DNA from: Symsagittifera roscoffensis
Lineage: Eukaryota; Xenacoelomorpha; Acoela; Convolutidae
DNA length: 64,000 nucleotides
NCBI RefSeq assembly: GCF_963678635.1
Contig: NC_087071.1
Span: 24,869,821-24,933,820 of the forward strand
Direction of reading: 5' to 3'
Shown here one piece after another: positions 55,061-64,000 of the stretch; the stretch's first letter is position 1; every line of letters starts with the position of its first letter. The notes under the pieces were generated by a model. That model was not told the origin of the DNA, made no database searches, and saw only the letters and a program-made list of their open reading frames with translations. Made by a program: the position numbers and the translations under genes.

Positions 55061-58000
55061 GGGTTCGTGAAAAGATTGATACTTTTAAGCAAGATATTTG
55101 GGCTTTGGGATTTGAAATATGTCGATTTATCTCATTGACGGAGTCGGTTAGCAAAAGGGTTGAATTTTTAAGCCAGTTGTTTGAGCTATGAAACTTTGAA
55201 TATTTGAATTTATTTTATTGAAGGATTCGTTTCGTGAAAAGGCTGGCTGATATTTTCATGCCTGATTTTCGAGCTTTCAAATTTCATAGACGGAACTCGA
55301 TTGCGGAAAAGTTGATTTTTTTAGCACGCTATTTAAGTTTTAAATTTAGAATTGTTTAAAGTCATCTCATAGACGGAATCGGTTAACAAAAAGGTTGAAT
55401 TGTTAAGGCAAGCTATTGGAGCTTTGAAATTTTGAAAATTTTCATGCAATCTCGACAGAGCCGGATCGGGAAGGTGTCACGTTTTTTTCATCAAGCGAAT
55501 CATTGTTTGAATTCGAAACAGTTCAAAGTATATCGCACAATGATTGAGTTCGCAAAAAATTACAATTCTTAAGCAATTTATTCAAGCTTTGAAAATTTGA
55601 TCTATTTCAAGTAATTTCATAAACGAAATTGGTTCGCGAAAAAGTTGAAATTTTTAAGCAATCAATTCGAGCAACGATATTTTGATTATTTCAAATTAGT
55701 TCATTGAAGGAGTCGGTTCGCGAAAACGTTGAGATTTGCAAGCATGATTTTGAGCTATGAAACTTTGAATTACTTAATCTAAATTCGTAGACTGAACTGG
55801 ATAGCGAAAAGGTTGAAATTTGTTTTTGAGCACTCTGTTTGAGCTTTAAAACTTATAACTGTTTAGAGTTATCACATAGACGGAATTGGTTAGCAAAAAC
55901 GATGAATTGCTGAAGCAAGCTATAGGAGCTTTGAAATTTTGAAATATTTGGTGTAATTTCATTGACGGAGCCGGATCGCAAAAAACTCACGTTTTTTTTA
56001 TCAAGCTAATAAAGTTTTGAATCTGAAAGAGCTCAGGTTATCTCGTGCGTTGAATGTGTTTGCAAAAAAATAGTATTTTTAAGCGATTTATTCAAGCTTT
56101 GAAGTTTTGATTCAATTCAATTAATTTCATAGACGGAATCGGTTTGCGAAATGGTTGAAATTTTTAAGCCAGCTATTCGAGCTTTGAAACTTTGAAGATT
56201 TCAAGTTATTTCATCGATGGTTGCGGTTTGCGAAAAAGTTGAGATTTGTAAGCAGGATTGTGAGCTATGAAACATTGAATTAGTTCATCTAATTTCAATG
56301 ACGGAACTGGATTGCGAAAAGGTTGAGTTTTTTAAACACTTTACTCGAGCTTTAAAATTTAGAATTATTTCAAGTTATCTCATAGACGGAATCGGTTAGC
56401 AAAAACGTTGAACTGTTTAAGCAAGCTATTGGAGCTTTGAAGTTTTAAAACATTTCATGTAATTTCATTGAAGGAATCAAATAGCAAAAGTTTCACAATT
56501 TCATTCAAGCTAATAAAGTTTTGAATCTGAAAGAGTTCAAGTTATCTTGTAGCAGGAATGGGTTCCCCAAAATGTTTACAGTTTAAGAACGGTTTATTCA
56601 AGCTTTGAAAATTTGATTTACTTCAAAAAATTTCATAGAAGTAATCGGTTTGCGAAAAGATTGAATTTTTAAGCAATCACTTTGAGCTACGAAGTTTTGA
56701 AGCATTTCAACTTATTTCTGTGGCGGAATCTGTTCGCAAAAAATTTGATTTTTTTGGCAATTTTTTCGAGCTTTGAAATTTCTTAGGTATTTCAAGTTAT
56801 CCCATAGAAGGAGTCGGTTGGCAAAAACTTTGAACTTTCTCAGCCAGCTAATCGAGCTGAAAAAATTTGACTATTTCAGTTTAGTTCATCGAAGGATTCG
56901 GTTTGCGAAAAGGTTGACATTTTTAAGAATGAGTTTTGAGCTATAAAACTTTGAAATACTTCATTTAATTCCATAGACGCAACTGGATTGCAAAAAGGTT
57001 GAAAATTTTCGAGCCCGCTGTTTGAGCTCTAAAACTTAGAATTGTTTAAAGTTATCTCATAGACGGAATCGGAACGTTGAACTGTTTAAGCAGGCTATTG
57101 GAGCTTCGCATCTTTGAAATTGAAATATTTCATGTAATATCATTGACGGAACCAGATCGCAAAAATTTCATGTTTTTTAATCCAGCTAATCAAGTTTGGC
57201 ATCTGAAAGAGGTCAAGTTATGTCGTACAATGAATGTCTCCGCAAAAAGTTTTTAGTTTTCATGGATTGGTTGAAGCTTTGAAATTTGGTTTGTTTCATG
57301 TGACTTCATAGACGGAATCTGTTCGCGAAAAGGTTAAAATTTTTAAATAATCACTTCGAGCTACGGAACTTTGAAGCAATTTGAGTTATTTCATTGACGG
57401 TATCGGTTCGCAAAAACGTTGAAATGTTTAAGCAAGCTATTGAAGATTTGAAATTAGGAAATGTTTCATGTGTTTTTTTTGACGGAACCGGGTCGCAAAA
57501 AATTAACGTTGGTTCAATCAAGATAATCAAGTTTTACATCTGAAAGAGTTCAAGTTATGTCGTACAATGAATGGGTTCGCAAAAAGATAATAATTATCAA
57601 ACGATTGGTTCAAGCTTTGAATTTTTAGTTTGCTTCGTTTAATTTCCTAGAGGCAACCTGTTTGCAAAAAGGTTGAATTTTTCAAGCAATCAATTTCAGC
57701 TACGAAATATTGAAGCATTTCGAGTTATTTCATTGACGGAATCGGTTCGCAAAAAAGGTAATTTTTTAGCAAGTTTTTTGAGCTATGAAACGTTTGAAAT
57801 TTTCATGTAGTTTCGACTGGTTTCGTGTATGGTTTCGTGAAAATAATAAAAGTTTTAAGCAAGATATTCGGGATTTGAGATATGAAATGCTTCAAGTTAT
57901 CTCATAGACGGAGTCAGTTAGCAAGAAAATTGAACTTTTTAGGCCAGCTATCCTACCTATCAAACTGGATCGCAAAAACTTCACGTTTTTTTTTCTTAAA

Positions 58001-59159
58001 AGCAAGTTAACCAAGCTTTGAAATTGAATAAGATCAAGTACTCTCAAACACGGTGTAGATTCGTGAAGAGATTGAAAGTTTTAAGCAAGATAATCGGGCA
58101 TCGAGCTTTGAAATAATTCAAGTTATCTCATAGACGGAATCGGTTTGCAAAAAAGTTGACTTGTTTAATCTGAAAGAGTTCAAGTTATCTCGTGCAAGGA
58201 ATGGGTTAGCAAAAAGATGATAATTTTTAAGTGATTTATTCAAGCTTTCAAACTTAGATTTATTTCAAATATTTTCATAGACGGAATCGGTTAGCAAAAA
58301 CGTTGAATTGTTTAATCTGAATAAGTTCAAGTTATCTCGTGCAAGGAATGGGTTAGCAAAAAGATGATAATTTTTAAGTGATTTATTCAAGCTTTGAAAG
58401 TTTGATTTTTTTAAGTTATCTCATAGACGCAATCGGTTACCAAATCGTTGAATTGTTTAAGTACGCTATTGGAGCTTTGGAATTTAGAAATTTTTCACGT
58501 AAAATCATTGACGGAAACGGATTGCAAAAATTCAAGTTTTTTAACAATAAAATCAAGTTTTAAACCTGAAAGATTTCAAGATATCTCGTGCAATGAATGG
58601 GTTAGCAAAAAGAGTATAATTTTTAAACGCTTTATTCAAGCTTTGAAAATTTGATTTATTTCAAGTAATTTCATTGAAGGAATCCGTTTGCGAAAAGTTT
58701 GAAATTTTAAGGCAATCAATTCGAAACTTTGATTGGTTTCGGGTTTTTTCATTGACGGAAGCGGTTCGCAAAAAAATGAATTTCTTAGCAAGGTTTTTAA
58801 AATGTAAATCCGACGGAACTGGATCGCAAAAACTTCACGTTTTCTTTAAAGCAACTTTATCAAGCTTTGAATCGGAGTAAGATCAAGTACTATCAAACAC
58901 GGTTTGAATTCTTGAAGAGATTGAAGGTTTTAAGCAAGATAATTGGTCTTCGAGATTTGAAATATTTCAAGTTATCTCAAACGAAAACGGTTTGCAAAAA
59001 CCCTGAATTGTTTAAGCAAGCCAGTGGAGCTTGGAAACTTTGAATTGTTTCAAGTAATTTCATAGACGGAATCGAATTGCGAAAAGATTGAATTTTTTAA
59101 GCAATCAATTCGAGCTGTAAAACTTTGAAATATTTCATCTAATTTCAATGACGGACGTG

Positions 59160-62100
59160 GATTGCGAAAGGTTTTTGCGAAAGGTGTTGACAAAAATGGA
59201 TTGCGAAAGGTGTTTTTAAGCAAGCTAGTCGAGCTTTGAAAATTTATGTTATTTCAAGTTATCATCAAGTATTCTTACGGAATTGGTTGGCAGAAGGTTG
59301 AGAATAAAAAGCATGATTTTTGAGCTATGAAACTTTGAAAAACTTCTGGTAGTTTCATAAAAAGAACAGGATTGCAAAAAAATTGAATATTTTAAGCACG
59401 TTGTTCGAGCTATGAAAATTTAAAGTATTTCAAATTATCTCATAGACGGAATTGGTTAGCAAAAACGTTGAATTGTTTAAGCAATCTATTGGAGCTTTCA
59501 CGAATTTTTCACGTTTTTTTGAGTCAATCTAATCAAGTTTTGACTCTGAAAGAATTCAAGTTATCTCGTGCAACGAATGGGTTAGCAAAAAGAATATAAA
59601 TTTTAAGTGATTTAGTCAAGCTTTGAAATTTTGATTTGTTTCATTTAATTTCATAGACAGAACTGATTCGCGAACTGGTTGAAATTTTGACGGAATTGGT
59701 TTTTTAAATTACGGAATTGGTTTGCAAAAAGGTTGAGATGTTTAAGCATGAGTTTTGAGCTAAATCTTTGAAATACTTCATCTAATTTCATTGACGGAAC
59801 TGGATTGCGAAAGGTTGAATATTTTAAGCATGCTGTTTGAGCTTAAAAACTTAGAATTGCTTAAAGTTATCTCATAGACGGAACGAGAACGTTGAATTGT
59901 TTAAGCAATCTATTGGAGCTTTGAAATTTTGAAATATTTTATGTAATTTCTTTGACGGAAACGGATCGAAAAAGTTTTCACTTTTTTTAAAATCAATCTA
60001 ATCAAGTCTGGAATCTGAAAGAGTTCAAGTCATCTCGTGCAAGGAATAGGTTAGCAAAAAGATGATAACTTTTAAGTGATTCATTCAAGCTTTGAAAATT
60101 TGATTTTTTAAAAGTTTTCTCATAGACGGAATCGGTTACCAAATCGTTGAACTGTTTAAGCACGCTATTGGAGCTTTAAAATTTTGAATATTTTACGTAA
60201 AATCATTGACTGAACCGGATTGCGAAAAATTCACGTTTTTTAATCAATAAAATCAAGTTTTGAACCTGAAAGAGTTCATGTTATCTCGTGCAATGAATGG
60301 GCTAGCAAAAAGATTATAGTTTTTAAATGATTTATTCAAGCTTTGAAAATTTGATTTATTTCAAGTAATTTCATAGACGGAATCGGTTAGCAAAAACGTT
60401 GAAATTTTTAAGCAATTAATTCGAGCTACAAAACTTTGAGGCATTTCGAGTTTTTTTAATTGACGGAATTGGTTCGCAAAAAGGTTGAGATGTTTAAGCA
60501 TGAGTTTTGAGCTAAATCTTTGAAATACTTCATCTAATTTCATTGACGGAACTGGATTGCGAAAGGTTGAATATTTTAAGCATGCTGTTTGAGCTTAAAA
60601 ACTTAGAATTGCTTAAAGTTATCTCATAGACGGAACGAGAACGTTGAATTGTTTGAGCAAGCTATTGCATTTTTGAAATTTTAAAATGTTTCATGTAATT
60701 TCATTGACGGAAACAAATCGCAAAAATTTCACGGTTTTTTAAATCAATTTAATCAAACTTTGCATCTGAAACAGTTCAAGTCATGTCCTACAATGATTGG
60801 GTTGTACCCATTCTAATATTGAATTTCTAATAAAGTTTTGAATCTGAAGGAGTTCAAGTTAACTCGTGCAATGAATGGTTTTGCAAAAAATATATATAAT
60901 TTTTAAATGATTTGTTCAAGCTTTCATACTTATATTTATTTCAAGTAATTTCATAGATGGAATCGGTTAGCAAAAACGTTGAAATTTATAAGCAATCAAT
61001 TCGAACTACGAAACTTTGAAGCATTTCGAGTTATTTAATTGACGGAATCGGTTCGCAAAAAGGTTGAATATTTTAGCAGGGTTTTCGAGCTACGAAACTT
61101 AGAAACTTTTCATGTAATTTCGACGGACCCGGATCGCAAAAACTTCACATTTTCTTTAAAGCAAGTTAATCACGCTTTGAACCTGAAGTGGATCAAGTAC
61201 TCTCAAAAATGGAGTGAATTCGTGAAAAGATTGAAAGTTTAAGCAACATAATAGGGCTTCGAGTTTTTAAAATAATTCAAATTCTCTCATAGATGGAGTC
61301 GGTTAGCAAACAAATTGAACTAATTAAGCAATCTATTGTGGCTTTGAAACTTTGAAATACTTCATCTAATTTCATTGACGGAACTGCATTGCAAAAATTC
61401 ACAATTTTTGAACCAAATAATCAAGTTTTGAATCTGAAAGAGTTCAAGTTATCTCGTGCAATGAATGGGTTAGCAAAAAGATTATAGTTTTTAAAAGATT
61501 TATTCAAGCTTTGAAAATTTGATTTATTTCAAGTAATTTCATAGACGGAAGTAGATTGCAAAAGGTGTTACCGAAAGTTGCTGACGGAAATCGATTGCAA
61601 AAGGTGTTTTTAAGCAAGCTAGTCGAGCTTTGAAAGTTTCTATTATTTCAAGTTATCTCATAGACGGAATTGGTTTGCAGAAGGTTGAGATTTAAAAGCA
61701 ATCAGTTCAAGCTACGAAACTTTGAAGCGTTCCGAGTTATTTCTTTGACGGAATTGGTTCGCAAAAAAGTTGAATTTCTAGGCAAGGTTTTCGAGCTATG
61801 AAATTAAAATTTTAATGTAATTCCGCCGGAGCTGGATCGCAAAAACTTCACGTTTTCTTTAAAGCAAATTTATCAAGCTTTGAATCTGAATAAGATCAAG
61901 TACTATCAAACACGATGTGAATTCTTGAAGAGATTGAAGGTTTTAAGCAAGATATTTGGTATCCGAGATTTGAAATAATTCAAGTTATCTGATAGTTGAA
62001 TCGGTTAGCAAAAACGTTGAATTTTTTAAGCAATCTATTGGAGCTTCGAAATTTCGAAATATTTCATGTAATTTCGTTGATGGAACCGGATTGCGAAAAG

Positions 62101-63060
62101 TTCACGTTTTTAAATCAAGAAAATTAAGTTTTGAACCTGAAAGAGTTCAAGTTATCTTGTGCAATGAATGGGTTAGCAAAAATATTATAGTTTTTAAATG
62201 ATTTATTCAAGCTTTGAAAATTTGATTTATTTCAAGTAATTTCATAGACGGAAGTAGATTGCAAAAGGTGTTAGCGAAAGGTGCTGACGGAAATCGATTG
62301 CAAAAGGTGTTTTTAAGCAAGCTAGTCGAGCTTAAAAAGTTTATATTATTTCAAGTTATCTCATAGACGGAATTGGTTTGCAGAAGGTTGAGATTTAAAA
62401 GCATGATTTTTGAGCTACGATAATTTGAAAAAATTTCAGGTAATTTCATAAACGGAACATGATTGCAAAAAAATTGAATATTTTAAGCACGTTGTTCGAG
62501 CTATGAAAATTTAAAGTATTGCAAATTATCTCATAGACGGAATCAGTTAGGACAAACGTTGAATTGTTTAAGCAATCTATTGGAGCTTTGAAATTTTGAA
62601 ATATTTTATGTAATTTCTTTGACGAAAACGGATCGAAAAAGTTTTTTTAAAATCAATCTAATCAAGTCTGGAATCTGAAAGAGTTCAAGTCATCTCGTGC
62701 AAGGAATAGGTTAGCAAAAAGATGATAAATTTTAAGTGATTCATTCAAGCTTTGAAAATTTGATTTTTTTAAAGTTTTCTCATAGACGGAATCGGTTACC
62801 AAATCGTTGAACTGTTTAAGCACGCTATTGGAGCTTTAAAATTTTGAAGTATTTCACGTAATATCATTGACTGAACCGGATTGCGAAAAATTCACGTTTT
62901 TCAATCAATAAAATCAAGTTTTGAACCTGAAAGAGTTCATGTTATCTCGTGCAATGAATGGGCTGGCAAAAAGATTATAGTTTTTCAATGATTTATTCAA
63001 GCTTTGAAAATTTGATTTATTTCAAATAATTTCATAGACGGAATCGGTTTGCGAAAAGGT
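59160..63060. repeat. Larger satellite segment duplication
   Basis: 59,160-59,450 matches 62,283-62,540 (offset about 3,091), and 59,891-60,400 matches 62,558-63,050 (offset about 2,667). There is also a 751-bp offset repeat (59,712 and 60,463). Unusual words such as gcgaaaggtgttgac mark these copies. Confidence 0.75.
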
Positions 63061-64000
63061 TGAACATTTAAGGCAATCAATTCGAGCTACGAAATTTTGA
63101 AGCGTTCCGAGTTATTTCATTGATGGAATCGGTTCGGAAAAAAGTTGAATAACTTAGCAAGGATTTCGAGCTATGAAGGTAAACTTTTACTGTAATTCCG
63201 ACGGAGCTGGATCGCAAAAACATCACGTTTTCTTTAAAGCAAGTTAATCAAGCTTTGAATCTGAGTAAGATCAACTACTATCAAACACGGTGTGAATTCT
63301 TGAAAAGATTGAGTTTTTTAAGCAATCAAATCGAGCTGTAAGATTCTGAAATATTTCATATAATTTCATTGACGGAACCGGATTGCAAAACATTCACGTT
63401 TTTTAATCAATAAAATCAAGTTTTGAACCTGAAAGAGTTCATGTTATCTCGTGCAATGAATGGGCTAGCAAAAAGATTATAGTTTTTAAATGATTTATTC
63501 AAGCTTTGAAAATTTGATTTATTTCAAATAATTTCATAGACGGAATCGGTTTGCGAAAAGGTTGAAAATTTAAGGCAATCAATTCGAGCTACGAAACTTT
63601 GAAGCGTTCCGAGTTATCTCATAGATGCAATCGGTTACCAAATCGTTGAATTGTTTAAGCAATCTATTGGAGCTTTGAAATTTTGAATTATTTCACGTAA
63701 TATTATTGACGGAACCGGATTGCGAAAATTTCACGTTTTGTAATCAATAAAATTAAGTTTTGTACCTGAAAGAGTTCATGTTATCTCGTGCAATGAATGG
63801 GCTAGCAAAAAGATTATAGTTTTTAAATGATTTATTCAAGCTTTGAAAATTTGATTTATTTCAAATAATTTCATAGACGGAATCGGTTTGCGAAAAGGTT
63901 GAAAATTTAAGGCAATCAATTCGAGCTACGAAACTTTGAAGCGTTCCGAGTTATTTCATTGATGGAATCGGTTCGGAAAAAAGTTGAATATCTTAGCAAA
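62949..64000. repeat. Four-monomer higher-order repeat at the window end
   Basis: gtgcaatgaatgggctagca recurs at 63,451 and 63,788 (337 bp apart, four monomers). A near-identical site lies 502 bp earlier (62,949, six monomers). Confidence 0.8.

Larger units (their letters stand above)
49822..64000. repeat. 84-85-bp satellite, second block (continues past the window)
   Basis: Same monomer family as 20,757-27,990. The start (gaagcaatcaattcgagcca) closely matches 26,236 onward for about 200 bp. From about 55 kb the array is more ordered. Recurrent monomer types appear, such as one with tctcgtgcaatgaatgggtt, one with ttgacggaaccggatcgc and one with agcaaaaacgttgaattg. Confidence 0.95.

Noticed and set aside
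62060-62100. CENP-B-box-like word (tttcgttgatggaaccgga) in some monomers
   Set aside because: It differs from the known box in spacing and in the CGGG core. Similarity is too weak to claim.

Overview
The window is eukaryotic, AT-rich, and holds repetitive heterochromatin. It contains no recognisable host gene, no tRNA or rRNA gene, and nothing bacterial. Two diverged Ty3/gypsy-like LTR retrotransposons carrying a glycoprotein (env) gene lie beside or inside a long degenerate satellite of about 84-85 bp monomers. The glycoproteins look like those of chuvirids (Jingchuvirales), a type known as an env of arthropod retroelements. That and the short TACTAAC-type intron make an arthropod the best guess. 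The species cannot be named.

Element A (1 to about 18.1 kb): a gag with a CCHC knuckle ends on a canonical -1 slippery site (T TTA AAC, then TAG). It is followed by protease, RT, RNase H and a truncated integrase, all frameshifted, and then by a broken chuvirid-like glycoprotein (5.5-8.2 kb). Downstream is an unusual accessory region. A young tandem array of about 767-bp units (8.2-15.1 kb) carries two paralogous small ORFs per unit, of 64 and 91 aa, and each unit starts with a splice-acceptor-like tract. Beyond it, five or six much more divergent relatives of the same small domain (15.1-17.2 kb) are interleaved with RING-like CxxC zinc modules (16.26-17.7 kb). I recognise neither the domain nor the combination, and this is the best candidate for an undescribed system here.

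17.7-20.76 kb: a possible 3' end of A, an unrecognised 181-aa ORF, a polypurine tract and an LTR-like segment. A piece of that segment is also found inside the gag start of A. 20.76-28.0 kb: satellite.

Element B (28.0-43.6 kb): a long N-terminal gag region, capsid plus CCHC, protease, an RT with an internal deletion, RNase H, an integrase with the GPY-type C-terminus, hydrophobic ORFs, a Pro/Ser/Thr-rich ORF (X), a chuvirid-like glycoprotein, and unrecognised 3' ORFs (Y, Z, Z'). A small intron with perfect consensus signals follows. The segment from the end of X to the 3' noncoding region (5,563 bp) is duplicated in direct tandem at 43,569-48,701. The two copies have decayed independently.

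48.7-49.8 kb holds an unassigned stretch and an LTR-like palindromic end. From 49.82 kb to the window end the same satellite resumes with clear higher-order repeats (1,020 bp = 12 monomers; about 337 bp = 4 monomers). The 22-kb block between the two satellite stretches therefore looks like an insertion into, or a rearrangement of, one satellite domain. Almost all coding regions are broken. Exceptions that stay open are seven copies of the 91-aa array ORF, a 546-aa part of the second B glycoprotein, and both copies of ORF Z.
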